Shown: positions 1-8,290, numbered from the stretch's first letter. The stretch: 64,000 bases of DNA from Halobacteriales archaeon QS_4_66_20 (GCA_003021015.1 PXRK01000038.1:1-64000), one strand, 5' to 3'. Numbers and translations: made by a program. The notes: generated by a model from the letters alone, not told the origin.

Positions 1-69
1 CTCGCTGAATCAAGATCGATCACACGCAGTCGTGCGGTCGATCCGGTAAACAGTCACAATAATCACTAT
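1..69. repeat. Palindromic element B1, cut by the window edge
   Basis: This stretch aligns with the right-hand part of the 82-bp type B elements found complete at 18115, 25511, 59268 and 61445. It ends with the type B terminal repeat TCACAATAATCACTAT. The left end lies outside the window. One base (G) separates it from the next element. Confidence 0.7.
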
Positions 70-70
70 G

Positions 71-181
71 ATACTGATTGTTGTGAGTCTTTACCGCTGT
101 CGACCCATCAGACTCCGGTGTCAGCCCGTGACACTCCCGAGAATGCGATGCGACTCCGAAAATAAGCACAACGATCACTAT
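71..181. repeat. Palindromic element D1 (111 bp)
   Basis: It has the same length and plan as the type D elements at 39702 and 61333: left end ATACTGATTGTTGTGA, right end CACAACGATCACTAT, and an internal CCGAAAATAA motif. The interior is more diverged than in the other copies. It lies about 50 bp from the 3' end of the halocyanin gene. Confidence 0.65.
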
Positions 182-231
182 CACTATCAGCCCTGGAACG
201 GGCGAGCGTGCGGCGTCGCGGTATCAGGCGG

Positions 232-789
232 TCACTCGACGATGACGGCGGCTTTCATGCCCGACCCCTTGTGAGGGTTGCAGAAGTACTGGGTGTTTCC
301 TCCCTCTTCAAAAGCGTACTCGAAGGTTGCCCCTTCCTCCTGCATGAGGTCACTTTCGAACTTGCCGTCCTCGTCAACGACGTTGTGAGCGCCGCCCTCG
401 CCGGTCCACTCCCATGTGACCGTCGTTCCCGAGTCGATCCGGATAACAGTGGGGCTGAATGCAAGGCCGTCGCCGGCGCCGACCTGAACTGTCACCGAAT
501 CCTCGCCCGTCATGTCCTCGACTGATCCGTCGTACTGGTTCGCGTCGCTGAGGTAGTCATCGACCTCGCTGGGGACCCCGCCATCGTTGCCGTTCCCGTT
601 GCCGTTGCCGTCGCCGTTGCCATTGCCGTTGCCGTCGCTGTTCCCGTTCTCGTTGCCATTGCCGTTTCCGTTGCCATTGCCGTTTCCGTTGCCGTTGCCG
701 CCGTCGTCGTCGCCGCTACATCCTGCGAGCAGTACAGCTGTGCCAGCCCCCGCAACGGTGAGAAACTGGCGCCGGTTTGGTTTGTTCAT
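232..789 (-). CDS. Halocyanin-like blue copper lipoprotein
   Basis: The product is 185 aa and probably a membrane-anchored electron carrier on the outer face of the cell. The N-terminus has an RR motif and a lipobox (LLAGC, Cys about 24), so Tat export and lipid anchoring are likely. It is followed by an acidic DDD run and a long Asn-Gly linker (about residues 30-70). The C-terminal half is a plastocyanin/halocyanin cupredoxin domain: His at TGEGGAHNVV, then QYFCNPHKGSGM supplying Cys, His and Met, a complete type I copper ligand set. It stands alone, with palindromic elements downstream and a frameshifted zinc finger gene divergent to it. The copper-protein call is firm; the redox partner is unknown. 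Confidence 0.9.
   Translation of the reverse strand: MNKPNRRQFLTVAGAGTAVLLAGCSGDDDGGNGNGNGNGNGNGNGNENGNSDGNGNGNGDGNGNGNGNDGGVPSEVDDYLSDANQYDGSVEDMTGEDSVTVQVGAGDGLAFSPTVIRIDSGTTVTWEWTGEGGAHNVVDEDGKFESDLMQEEGATFEYAFEEGGNTQYFCNPHKGSGMKAAVIVE
583..702 (-). repeat. Asn-Gly coding hexanucleotide tract
   Basis: A (GGNAAY)n-type tract inside the halocyanin gene encodes the Asn-Gly linker, interrupted by a few Glu, Ser and Asp codons. The same kind of tract occurs in the two LIV binding protein genes at 18359 and 47749, so these are candidate recombination or slippage sites. Confidence 0.85.
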
Positions 790-902
790 TGCTCACTCGC
801 GGGTTAGGATTCGAGACTTAAGTGATATGTGTATCTCCGTCACGACTCCCCGGCGCAGATGCCAGCACAGGGTTCAAACGGCCTGACGTGCTACCCTCCC
901 AC

Positions 903-1107
903 ATGAGCCTCTCAGGCAACTGTGAGATCTGTGGCCTCCCGTCGGTGGAGTTCAGTTGTGATCGCTGTGGCTCGCTCGCTCGTGTGTGACGATCACTTCG
1001 AAGCGGACGTCGGCCTCTGCACCGAGTGCCGGACGGAGGTCGGCGGCACCGGCGGCGTCCCGGCCGGCGAGGACCCCCCGGACGACGTGGATACCTACCG
1101 GTTCTGA
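903..1107 (+). pseudogene. Small zinc-finger protein, interrupted by a 4-nt duplication
   Basis: The ATG at 903 opens a frame with CEICG and CDRCGSL that stops at 987-989. The adjacent frame continues with SLVCDDHF and LCTEC and runs to a stop at 1105-1107. The break lies in GCTCGCTCGCTCG at about 970-983. Removing one GCTC unit joins the frames into a protein of about 66 aa with four Cys pairs/Cys-His sites (CEIC, CDRC, CDDH, CTEC), as in small treble-clef or B-box-like fingers. I infer a slippage mutation or a base-call error. The function of this small finger is unknown; its acidic C-terminal tail is typical of haloarchaea. Confidence 0.7.
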
Positions 1108-1122
1108 CTCGCCTACGGCGCC

Positions 1123-1920
1123 TCACCGGTGCTCGTTGAGCTGTCGTTTGAGTCGTTTCGCCGCCGCACCGGCCGCCTCGAAGTAGTCGCTGTGGGCGTC
1201 CTCGCCGGCGAAGATGATCCCCCGCGAGGAGTTGACGAGACCGACGCCGTCGACCAGGCCGTGCTCGATCGCCGCCCGCTCGTCGCCGCCCTGGGCGCCG
1301 ACGCCGGGCACCAGGAACGGGATATCTGGTACGATCTCGCGCACGGATTCGAGTTCCTCGGGTGCGGTCGCGCCGACCACCAGGCCCACGTTGCCGTGTT
1401 CGTTCCACAGGTCGGCGAGCGCCGCGACCCGCTCGTAGACGGGTTCGCCCGACGCGAGTTCGAGGTTCTGGAGGTCCGCTCCGCCGGGGTTCGAGGTTCG
1501 ACACAGTACGAAAATCCCCTTCTCCCCGCGGGAGAGGAACGGATCGAGCGCGTCGCGGCCGAGATAGGGATTGACGGTGATTGCGTCCACCATCTCTAGG
1601 ACGTTCGCGTACTGTCTGGCCGTATTGCCGATGTCGCCCCGCTTTGCGTCCAGGAGCACGGGCACGTCTTTCCCGTGGGCATACGCGACCGTCTCCCGGA
1701 GCGCGCGCCAGCCGTCGCTGTCCTCGTAGAACGCAGCGTTGGGTTTGAAACACGCCGCGTGTTCGTGGGTGGCGTCGATGATCCGGCGGTTGAACGCCCA
1801 GCGCGGCAGGTCCGCGTCCTGAACGGTCGCCGGGAGTCGATCCGGATCGGGATCGAGGCCAACCGAGACGACTGTCTCCCGGGCCCGAATCCGCCCGCCG
1901 AGTCGTTCGAAAAACGTCAT
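1123..1920 (-). CDS. pyrF: Orotidine 5'-phosphate decarboxylase
   Basis: The product is 265 aa and decarboxylates OMP to UMP, the last step of de novo pyrimidine synthesis, in the cytoplasm. It belongs to the long OMP decarboxylase type. The substrate segment VSVGLDPDPDRLP is near the N-terminus, the catalytic LLDAKRGDIGNTA (Asp-x-Lys-x-x-Asp pattern) is in the middle, and the phosphate-binding region VPGVGAQGGD and NSSRGIIFAG is near the end. The start is placed at MTFFERLGGR because the frame runs far upstream without family similarity. It converges on the damaged zinc finger gene, 15 bp away. A type A element lies upstream. Confidence 0.95.
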   Translation of the reverse strand: MTFFERLGGRIRARETVVSVGLDPDPDRLPATVQDADLPRWAFNRRIIDATHEHAACFKPNAAFYEDSDGWRALRETVAYAHGKDVPVLLDAKRGDIGNTARQYANVLEMVDAITVNPYLGRDALDPFLSRGEKGIFVLCRTSNPGGADLQNLELASGEPVYERVAALADLWNEHGNVGLVVGATAPEELESVREIVPDIPFLVPGVGAQGGDERAAIEHGLVDGVGLVNSSRGIIFAGEDAHSDYFEAAGAAAKRLKRQLNEHR

Positions 1921-1990
1921 CCTGTCGGGTTCTCCTCCGCCGCCCGACAAAACCGTTCCCCTTTGTACCGGCTCATGCGGATGACCGTAT

Positions 1991-2103
1991 ATACGGTCGT
2001 GCGTGATTATTTTCAGGACTGGGGCCCCAATATCCGTTGGTTTCACGGGCTGAAACGCCCAACACGCGATTCCATAGCGGTACAAAGTCACGCACGACCG
2101 TAT
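1991..2103. repeat. Palindromic element A1 (113 bp)
   Basis: Perfect 16-bp terminal inverted repeats, ATACGGTCGTGCGTGA and its complement, bound a 113-bp element. It differs from A2 (39588-39700) at only three positions by eye. The right end overlaps the stop codon of the gene at 2103-2510. A further half end, GACCGTAT, abuts it on the left at 1983-1990. Confidence 0.9.
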
Positions 2104-2510
2104 CACTCTTCGGCGCCGCCGGTCAGGTCCTCCGCGTGGTCGTCGAGGACCGTCCGGATCACGTCGACGGCTGGCTTCACCGCCGCGCCCGAGCGGACGA
2201 CGATGTCGTCGCCTGCGAAATCGAGGCCGTCGCTCCGGCCCGCGCTCTCGGGCAACTCGAACGCCGTCCAGCGAACGTACACCCCTCCGGTCCAGGACAC
2301 CTGCGCGGCCTCCGGGAACATCGTGACGATGGCTACCGGCTCCCCGTCGACGAGGAGGCGATACGCCTCGGTCCCGGCTTCGTCGGGGACCGCGTCCGGG
2401 GAGGCGTCCGCGACGGTGACCGTCGCCAGCAGCCCCTCCTCCAGCCCCGTCAGTTCGGAGGCCAGGAGCTGTGCGATGCGCTTGCCGTTGGAGACGGAGT
2501 CTTCGACCAT
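2103..2510 (-). CDS. Haloarchaeal hypothetical protein
   Basis: A 135-aa acidic soluble protein that I do not recognise at family level. It has an N-terminal helical part (MVEDSVSNGKRIAQLLASEL), a beta-rich middle and a helical C-terminus. There are no Cys pairs, membrane segments or nucleotide motifs. It lies 2 bp downstream of the DUF2240 gene on the same strand, so the two are probably cotranscribed. Its stop codon TGA merges with the TGATACGG end of element A1. Confidence 0.75.
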   Translation of the reverse strand: MVEDSVSNGKRIAQLLASELTGLEEGLLATVTVADASPDAVPDEAGTEAYRLLVDGEPVAIVTMFPEAAQVSWTGGVYVRWTAFELPESAGRSDGLDFAGDDIVVRSGAAVKPAVDVIRTVLDDHAEDLTGGAEE

Positions 2511-2512
2511 AC

Positions 2513-2953
2513 TTAGAGCTCCCTCCCAGCACGCCCGGCGAGGTTCTCGACGTCTACGCCCTGCCGGCGGGCGTAGAGTGCCGCCGCGGCCTCGATGGAG
2601 ATTGCCAGCTCCGCCTGCAGCCGGTTGATCTCGGCGACGGCAGTCTGCTTTTCAGTTCCGGTGTCGACGACCCTGTCCAGTAACTGTTCGAACGTCGACC
2701 GCTGCTGGAGAACGCTCTCGTCGGGACGGAACTCCTCGGGCAGGTCGACGCCGGCGGTATCGAACGTCACGCGCACGTCGTCGTCCACCTGGTCGAGCAG
2801 CCCCTCGCCGGTGGCAACGTCGATGAGCCGCTTGGCCTGGTCCGGCGAGAACCAGTCGCGGTCCAGCGACAGCGCGACGACGAACTCGCTTTCCGGCAGT
2901 CGCTCGACGCCGCGCTGGCGGAACGGCGCAGCGACGGCCCGACGGAGGCTCAT
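2513..2953 (-). CDS. DUF2240 family protein
   Basis: The 146-aa product starts MSLRRAVAAPFRQRG, with FVVALSLDRDWFSPDQAKRLIDVA following. This is how haloarchaeal DUF2240 proteins read, as far as I recall the family. The first 60 residues look like a winged-helix-type fold, and the C-terminal 70 residues are a helix-rich segment with a possible coiled coil (FEQLLDRVVDTGTEKQTAVAEINRLQAEL). No biochemical role is known to me. It is the first gene of a two-gene unit and is divergent from rps8e, 98 bp away. Confidence 0.75.
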   Translation of the reverse strand: MSLRRAVAAPFRQRGVERLPESEFVVALSLDRDWFSPDQAKRLIDVATGEGLLDQVDDDVRVTFDTAGVDLPEEFRPDESVLQQRSTFEQLLDRVVDTGTEKQTAVAEINRLQAELAISIEAAAALYARRQGVDVENLAGRAGREL

Positions 2954-3051
2954 TGTCGAAACGGGTGGCCCGAGCGGTCGTAAATGTGGGGGGTTCGGGC
3001 CGGGGGCCGCGTTTCGAGAGGTTCAAGTGTCGGGTAGTCGTTGCTCGTCGT

Positions 3052-3423
3052 ATGAGAGACCACGGACGTTCACTCAGACTGCGGACGGGCGGCCGACGCC
3101 GTCCGAAGCGCGACCGCCGGAAACACGAACTCGGCTCGGAGCCGACTGAGACGCAGGTCGGCGACACGAAGCTTAAGATCGTCGACGCCCGCGGCGGGCA
3201 AACCAAGGTCCGGGCGATCCGCTCGGACCGGGCCAGCGTTGCGGCCGACGGCGAGGTCGTCGCTGCAGAGATCACCGACGTCGTCGAGAATCCGGCCGAC
3301 CCGAACTACGCCCGCCGGAACATCATCACCCGGGGCGCCATCATCGAGACCACCGAGGGGCAGGCGAAAGTCACGTCCCGTCCCGGCCAGGACGGCCAGA
3401 TCAACGCGGTCCGCCTCGACTAG
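3052..3423 (+). CDS. rps8e: 30S ribosomal protein S8e
   Basis: The product is 123 aa, the usual size for archaeal S8e, a small-subunit protein that binds 16S rRNA. The diagnostic N-terminus is MRDHGRSLRLRTGGRRRPKR followed by HELG. The C-terminal half contains NPADPNYARRNIITRGAIIET, matching the conserved S8e region. The frame continues upstream without similarity, so the ATG in MRDHGRS is taken. A CAAG-type box lies about 30 nt before it. Its TAG stop overlaps the stop of the convergent PhoU-type gene in the tetranucleotide CTAG. Confidence 0.95.
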   Translation: MRDHGRSLRLRTGGRRRPKRDRRKHELGSEPTETQVGDTKLKIVDARGGQTKVRAIRSDRASVAADGEVVAAEITDVVENPADPNYARRNIITRGAIIETTEGQAKVTSRPGQDGQINAVRLD

Positions 3424-4418
3424 GGTTCTGGCGCCGCCTTCTGGAGCGCGTTCTCCGCGATGTTGGCCCCGTAGTCGGCGGTCCGCGACAGCGAGTCGGC
3501 GACGAGCCCGAGTACCTGGGCAAGCTGCGGTTCGACCTGGTGAATCTCCTTGTCGACCTCGCGGACCTTCTCGTCGACGACGCCGATCTGATCGCGGGCC
3601 TCCTCAGCGAGTTTGACCGCCTCCTCGGAGTCGTCGGCCAGGAGTGCGTCCATCGCCGTCTCGGGGACGCGCGACGCTTCGGTCTGGAGCTCCCGGAGCG
3701 GTCCGACGGCGTTGTCCGGGATTTCCCCCACCTCCAGGGCGAGTTCGGCGATCTTGGTCGCGTGGTCGGCGATGCGTTCGAGCTGGCGGGCGCTGGACTG
3801 AAAGTCGAAACAGGTCTCGCGGCTGAATCCGATCTCGTTGGCGGCCGTCGGGTTGCGCAGCACCGTCCGGAACACGCGTGAGGTCATGTACCAGAGCCTG
3901 TCGACATCGTCGTCGCGCTCGATGACGTCCTGTGCGAGCGCGTCTGCGTCGGTGAGCAGCGCCTCGACGGCGTCCTCGAGCATCGTGAGCGCGACCAGCC
4001 GCATCCGCGTGATCGCGTTCTTGATCGACAGCTCCGAGGAGTCGAGCAGGTCCTGCAACACCATCTTGTTCGGCATCTCCTCGATCACTTCGAGGCCGAC
4101 CAGCCCCTGTGTCGCGTCGCGGATCGTCCGCCGCTGCTGGGCGGTCATGCGCTCGGTCTCCAGGTTGATCACGTCGAACCCGCTGACGTACATCGTCATC
4201 ACCGCCCTGGTCAGCCCGGTGTCGTCCTCCAGCCCCGTAATGTCCAGTGTCCCCTCGGTGCGCCCGTCGTCGCGCCGCGGCGTCAGCAACAGCAGGTCGT
4301 CCTCGGAGTGGAATTCGACCGTCGTGTCGGAATCGACTCCGTTCTTGGTGGCCCACTCCTTGGGGAGCGAGACCGTGTAGGTCGACCCCCCGGTCACCTG
4401 AACCTTGCGTGTCTCCAT
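3420..4418 (-). CDS. phoU: PhoU-type phosphate uptake regulator with AbrB-like domain
   Basis: The product is 332 aa. The first 45 residues (RKVQVTGGSTYTVSLPKEWA) form a SpoVT/AbrB-like DNA-binding swapped-hairpin domain. The rest is two PhoU helical repeats (about 95-200 and 205-325) with the usual metal-site residues in helices such as ARQLERIADHATKIAE. Archaeal proteins of this plan are linked to regulation of phosphate uptake. No pst genes lie nearby. The start is METRKVQV rather than 11 codons upstream, because a TTATGG box sits about 27 nt before it. The last bases overlap rps8e. Confidence 0.88.
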   Translation of the reverse strand: METRKVQVTGGSTYTVSLPKEWATKNGVDSDTTVEFHSEDDLLLLTPRRDDGRTEGTLDITGLEDDTGLTRAVMTMYVSGFDVINLETERMTAQQRRTIRDATQGLVGLEVIEEMPNKMVLQDLLDSSELSIKNAITRMRLVALTMLEDAVEALLTDADALAQDVIERDDDVDRLWYMTSRVFRTVLRNPTAANEIGFSRETCFDFQSSARQLERIADHATKIAELALEVGEIPDNAVGPLRELQTEASRVPETAMDALLADDSEEAVKLAEEARDQIGVVDEKVREVDKEIHQVEPQLAQVLGLVADSLSRTADYGANIAENALQKAAPEP

Positions 4419-4639
4419 ACCCCCCCTACGAGTAGGAGCCCCATAATCCACTCGAATCTATATAGAGGTGTGGTTTAAATACAGAGAAACTGCCTTCCAG
4501 TAAATATCTCACTTTGCATATACAGAGTGATATGATACCTATCCAAGCAGGATTGGTCGGGTGGCGGGTGAGAGACGTATTGTGGGATCCGATGGGAGCA
4601 GACAGCAACTGCTTAGTGGCGGCCGGTGCAGTAGCCGGT

Positions 4640-5821
4640 ATGGAACCCGACCTCTCGACGCTGGAGGAGTATCTCGACGACACGGACGTCGACGGCTACC
4701 TGATCGACGCCGACTCGGAGAACTCCGATCAGTACTACCTCTCTGGGTTCGACGCCCCGGATCCGTTCGTGACACTCTACGACGGCGAGGTGCGTCTCCT
4801 GTTCCTGCGGAGCCTGGAGTACGGCCGGGCGAAGAAGGAGGCCAGCGCAGCGACGGTCCAGCGCGGCTCGGAGTTCGACCTCGAAGGGAAGATCGAGGAG
4901 TTCGGCCGCAGGGAAGCCCGATACCGTGTACTCGCCGAGTTCCTGGAGTCACACGGCGTCAGTTCGGTAGCTGCTCCGCCGCGGTTCCCGCTTCGGACGG
5001 CCGACGGACTACGGGAACTCGGAGTCAAGGTCGTCGCGGACGAGGAGGGGGCAATCACCGAAATCCGCGCCACCAAGACCGACGAGGAGATCGACAACAT
5101 CCGCGACGCCCAACACGCGAACGAGGCCGCGATGGCACGCGCCGAAGAACTCATCGACGCCGCGACTGCCGACGACGACGGGGCCCTCCACTACGATGGG
5201 GAGGTGCTGACCAGCGAGCGGGTCAAAGAGGAGATCGAGGTGACGCTGCTGCGCCACGGCTGTGCGCTCGACGAGACCATCGTCGCCTGTGGCGCCGACG
5301 CGGCAGATCCCCACGACCGCGGCAGCGGGCCGCTGGAGGCCGGCGAACCGATCATCGTCGACATCTTCCCCCGGAACAAGCGGACGAACTACCACTCCGA
5401 CATGACACGGACCTTCTGTCACGGTTCGCCCTCGGAGACGCTGCGTGAGTGGTACGACCTGACTGCCGAGGCGAAAGCTGCGGCGCTCGACGCTGTCGAA
5501 CCCGGCGCGAGCGGCGCCGAGGTCCACGACGCCGCCTGCGACGTCTACGAGGACGCGGACCTGCCGACGCTGCGGTCCGAGCCGACGACCGAAACCGGGT
5601 TCATCCACAGCACCGGCCACGGCGTCGGGCTGGACGTCCACGAACTCCCCGGCGTCGCACCGGGTGCGGACGACCTCGAACCGGGCCACGTCGTCACCAT
5701 CGAGCCCGGCCTCTACGATCCCGACGTCGGCGGCGTCCGCATCGAAGACATCGTCGTCGTCACCGAGGACGGGTACGAGAACCTGACCGACTACGAGGAG
5801 AGGCTCGTCGTCGGCGAATAG
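4640..5821 (+). CDS. M24 family metallopeptidase (Xaa-Pro dipeptidase type)
   Basis: The 393-aa protein removes or cleaves N-terminal Xaa-Pro type bonds if it follows its family. An N-terminal creatinase-like domain spans about residues 5-150. The C-terminal pita-bread domain carries the five metal ligands: Asp in IVDIFP, Asp in YHSDMTRTF, His in STGHGVGLDVHE, Glu in VTIEPGLYDP and Glu in VRIEDIVVV. All are present, so it should be active. An upstream extension in frame reaches 4514 but lacks family similarity, so MEPDLSTLEE is chosen. The gene is monocistronic and followed by a 355-bp gap. Confidence 0.92.
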   Translation: MEPDLSTLEEYLDDTDVDGYLIDADSENSDQYYLSGFDAPDPFVTLYDGEVRLLFLRSLEYGRAKKEASAATVQRGSEFDLEGKIEEFGRREARYRVLAEFLESHGVSSVAAPPRFPLRTADGLRELGVKVVADEEGAITEIRATKTDEEIDNIRDAQHANEAAMARAEELIDAATADDDGALHYDGEVLTSERVKEEIEVTLLRHGCALDETIVACGADAADPHDRGSGPLEAGEPIIVDIFPRNKRTNYHSDMTRTFCHGSPSETLREWYDLTAEAKAAALDAVEPGASGAEVHDAACDVYEDADLPTLRSEPTTETGFIHSTGHGVGLDVHELPGVAPGADDLEPGHVVTIEPGLYDPDVGGVRIEDIVVVTEDGYENLTDYEERLVVGE

Positions 5822-5981
5822 AGCGAACGCGGTGCACGGGACGTGTTTCCGGCGAATAGCTCGTCATACCCCGATCCAAATACTACGATCAGCCAGTTGT
5901 TCGGATGGATGGCGCCTGTTTTCGAACGGTCGTGGTGTGTTACAGAGTCACATCGGACAGATTTATCATGATTGAGCATGA

Positions 5982-6158
5982 ATGATTGCCCACGACGAGG
6001 CGGGTGGCGCCGGTCAGGCGGGGCAGAGCCGGGAACTGGACGATCGGTTCGAGGTCACGTCCGTAGCTGCCCCACGAACGTTCGAGCCGGGGAATACCCG
6101 GAACTGCCCACAGATGTTCTCGAACAAGTGGGTAGCCGCTCCTGACAGCCAGCGATAA
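5982..6158 (+). CDS. Possible small ORF in the gap 5822-6176
   Basis: The 355-bp gap between the M24 gene and the next gene holds a 58-codon frame, MIAHDEAGGAGQAGQS... to TAA. A TTTATC box is about 17 nt upstream, closer than usual. The predicted peptide has no Cys pairs or membrane segment and I recognise no relative. It may be noise. Nothing else recognisable was seen in this gap. Confidence 0.2.
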   Translation: MIAHDEAGGAGQAGQSRELDDRFEVTSVAAPRTFEPGNTRNCPQMFSNKWVAAPDSQR

Positions 6159-6176
6159 TCGACCGGACGGGACCGA

Positions 6177-6590
6177 TCAGACGATACCGGATTCTTCGGG
6201 TGGTTCGACGTCCAGGATCGAGAACTCCTTCTGCGTGCCGTCGCGACCGAACACGCGGAGGTTCTCGGTTTCCCAGGGCGGGACGGCGACGAACACGACC
6301 TCGCGGAGGTCGTCGCGCTTCGAGACCCGCAGGTCGCCCCGCGGGTGCGAGACGAATATCCCCGGCGTCTGGCCCACCGGGGTGTTCAGATCCACACCGA
6401 ACACCGCGTTGAGCGCGTCGTCCTCGGTTGACATGTAAAAATGGGTGAACACGGGGGCGTCGGCGGGAACGTCGGCGTCGGGGAGCTCCTCGGCCTCCGT
6501 CACGGCAAGCGGTATCCTGGTCGAATCCGGGTCCTTCTCCGCAGCCATGCGAAGGAGCGTATCGACCAGCCCGCGCGTCGCGTAGATCAC
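6177..6590 (-). CDS. Haloarchaeal hypothetical protein
   Basis: A 137-aa acidic protein starting with GTG (MIYATRGLVDTLLRMA). A GTATAAGTA box 24-31 nt upstream supports that leaderless start. The body contains FTHFYMSTEDDALNAVFGVDLNTP and HPRGDLRVSKRDDLREVVFVAVPPW, which suggests a compact alpha/beta fold. I cannot assign a family. It is divergent from the UPF0200 gene, with 111 bp between them. There are no metal or nucleotide motifs. Confidence 0.75.
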   Translation of the reverse strand: MIYATRGLVDTLLRMAAEKDPDSTRIPLAVTEAEELPDADVPADAPVFTHFYMSTEDDALNAVFGVDLNTPVGQTPGIFVSHPRGDLRVSKRDDLREVVFVAVPPWETENLRVFGRDGTQKEFSILDVEPPEESGIV

Positions 6591-6701
6591 ACCGGCTCTA
6601 TACCCCGGTCGTACTTATACTACCTGACCCGATGGCAGCCTGGTACACAGTCGCGGGCCGAGACGCAGTCCTTATTTTCCGTGTCGGCCAAGCCTCAGCC
6701 A

Positions 6702-7247
6702 ATGAACGTGTATGGATTCGTGGGACTGCCGGGCAGCGGCAAGAGCGAAGCGGCGGCGGTCGCGCGGAACCTGGGAATTCCCGTGGTGACGATGGGCGAC
6801 GTCATCCGCCAGGAGTGCCGGGACCGCGGGCTCGACCCGGCGACGGAACACGGGCGGGTCGCACAGGCCTTGCGCGAGGAGAACGGCGAGGGCGCCATCG
6901 CCGAACGATCACTCCCGCTCATCGAAACGGCCACGGAAGACGCCGACGCCGGGACCGTCGTGGTCGACGGCATCCGCTCGGACGTCGAGGTCGACCGCTT
7001 CGAGGAGGCGTTCGGCGACGCATTCGCGCTCGTCCGGATCGACGCCCCCTTCGAGACCCGAGCCGAGCGCCTCGAACTCCGGGGCCGCGACGCGGGCAGC
7101 GAGGACGGGGGCGAAGCTCTGGAGGAGCGCGACAGCCGCGAACTCGACTTCGGGATGGGTGAGGCGATGGACCGCGCGGACCTGGTCATCGAGAACGACG
7201 GCTCGCTCGACGCGTTTCGGCGGGAGATCAGGGAGCTGCTGACATGA
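6702..7247 (+). CDS. UPF0200 family P-loop kinase-like protein
   Basis: The 181-aa product has a P-loop, GLPGSGKSEAA (residues 8-18), then MGDVIRQE and VVVDGIRSDVE, as in the archaeal UPF0200 group related to dephospho-CoA kinase and nucleotide kinases. The real substrate is not settled in the literature I know. The start at MNVYGFVGLPG is supported by a CTTATTTT box about 27 nt upstream and by the family N-terminus. Its stop overlaps the start of the UPF0201 gene (ATGA). The pairing of UPF0200 with UPF0201 is characteristic of archaea and suggests a joint role. Confidence 0.88.
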   Translation: MNVYGFVGLPGSGKSEAAAVARNLGIPVVTMGDVIRQECRDRGLDPATEHGRVAQALREENGEGAIAERSLPLIETATEDADAGTVVVDGIRSDVEVDRFEEAFGDAFALVRIDAPFETRAERLELRGRDAGSEDGGEALEERDSRELDFGMGEAMDRADLVIENDGSLDAFRREIRELLT

Positions 7248-7657
7248 TCTACAGCATCGACGTCGAAATCACGGCTCCGGTGTACGACACGGAGGTCACC
7301 GACAGGGTTGCCGACGCGATGACGGCGCTGTTCCCCGCTGGCGAACCCGCCTACGAGCACGGGGAGCTGCGGGCGACCGTCCACGACCTCGACCGGTTCT
7401 CCGAACAGTTACACCGCCAGGAGATCCTCGACACCGCCCGCGGGATCTTCTTCGACAACCGCCGCGGCGAGAGCTTCTCGTTCAGGCTGAAGAAAGGCGC
7501 CGCGCTCCACGGCCTGGTGAACTTCGCGGTGGAGGATCCCGGCGAACTCGGCGCCATCTCGGTTCGCGTGCGCGTCTCCGATCCGGACGTGGAGTCGGTC
7601 ATCGACCACGTTGCGCCGCCGACCGAGGACGGCACGCCGATCGACGTCGAGGAGTGA
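7244..7657 (+). CDS. UPF0201 family RNA-binding-like protein
   Basis: The 137-aa product starts at an ATG overlapping the upstream stop codon by 4 nt. Its sequence (IDVEITAPVYDTEVTDRVADAM ... FPAG, then GIFFDNRRGESFSFRLKKGAAL) matches the archaeal UPF0201 group, an RNA-binding-domain-like fold of the ribosomal L5 type. No enzyme activity is known. Translational coupling to the UPF0200 gene is likely. Confidence 0.85.
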   Translation: MIYSIDVEITAPVYDTEVTDRVADAMTALFPAGEPAYEHGELRATVHDLDRFSEQLHRQEILDTARGIFFDNRRGESFSFRLKKGAALHGLVNFAVEDPGELGAISVRVRVSDPDVESVIDHVAPPTEDGTPIDVEE

Positions 7658-7717
7658 CCAGTTCAGCCAGGTGCTGGCTGATACTGGTGGCTGTCATTCG
7701 TTTCCTCACCAGTATGA

Positions 7718-8176
7718 CTACGAGTTCGCCTGCGGAGCGTGCGATTCGATGTTAGCCCAGACCTCGTCCATCAGTTCCCCGGTGATTTCGACGAGGTGCT
7801 CCAGATCCGCCTCGCAGTTGCCGGGCGCACAGCCCAGGTCGCGGATCGCCTTCGTCGCCGAGAAGTGGTGGACGTGGACCAGGTCGTCCGCGTCGCGCTC
7901 GTAGACGACGGTCGTGCAGGGGAGCATGCCGCCGAGGCGGTAGTCGATGGTCAGCGCGTCGCGGGCGATTTCGGGGTGACAGACCACCAGCAGGGCCGTC
8001 CGCTCGACGGACTCCCCGAGCATCCCCTCGATCATCCGGTCGAGGCGGGTGACTTTCACCGTCTCGAAATCGGCGAGTTCGTGTTCCAGCTGCACGTGCG
8101 GTACCGCGTCCTCGAATCGCATGTCGAGGGTCAGGTGCATCGCCTCCTCCGCCGTCGGGGTGGCCCCTTCGCTCAT
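7718..8176 (-). CDS. DUF302 domain protein
   Basis: The 152-aa product shows the DUF302 pattern: HELADFETVKVTRLDRMIEG, then HPEIARDALTIDYRLGGMLPC and a YERDADDLVHVHHFSATKAI core. DUF302 proteins are small alpha/beta proteins of unknown biochemical role. The start MSEGATPTAEEA is chosen because the frame upstream overlaps the next gene's promoter on the other strand. It converges with the UPF0201 gene and is divergent from the NRDE gene 114 bp away. Confidence 0.82.
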   Translation of the reverse strand: MSEGATPTAEEAMHLTLDMRFEDAVPHVQLEHELADFETVKVTRLDRMIEGMLGESVERTALLVVCHPEIARDALTIDYRLGGMLPCTTVVYERDADDLVHVHHFSATKAIRDLGCAPGNCEADLEHLVEITGELMDEVWANIESHAPQANS

Positions 8177-8290
8177 ACCCGCCCATCCGGGCGGACCGCT
8201 CATATACCTGCTCCCCGCGGTCGGCATCGGGGAGTACGACGGTCCGCGAGCAGGGGGACGCTTTTGCAGCTCCGAGTCGAAGGGGTCACC

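Noticed and set aside
587-886. Pro-Leu repeat frame on the plus strand at the halocyanin gene
   Set aside because: Artefact of the antisense reading of the Asn-Gly tract.
818-1753. Long open frame opposite/alongside pyrF
   Set aside because: It is rich in Arg, Pro and Gly and is a frame shadow of pyrF caused by high GC; no family similarity.
1991-2103. Type A elements as tRNA-like or small RNA genes
   Set aside because: The pairing is end-to-end palindromic without cloverleaf features; no anticodon or CCA arm. A transcribed role is not excluded.
4514-4639. Upstream extension of the M24 peptidase from 4514
   Set aside because: The extra 42 residues have no similarity to the family and run through AT-rich promoter sequence.
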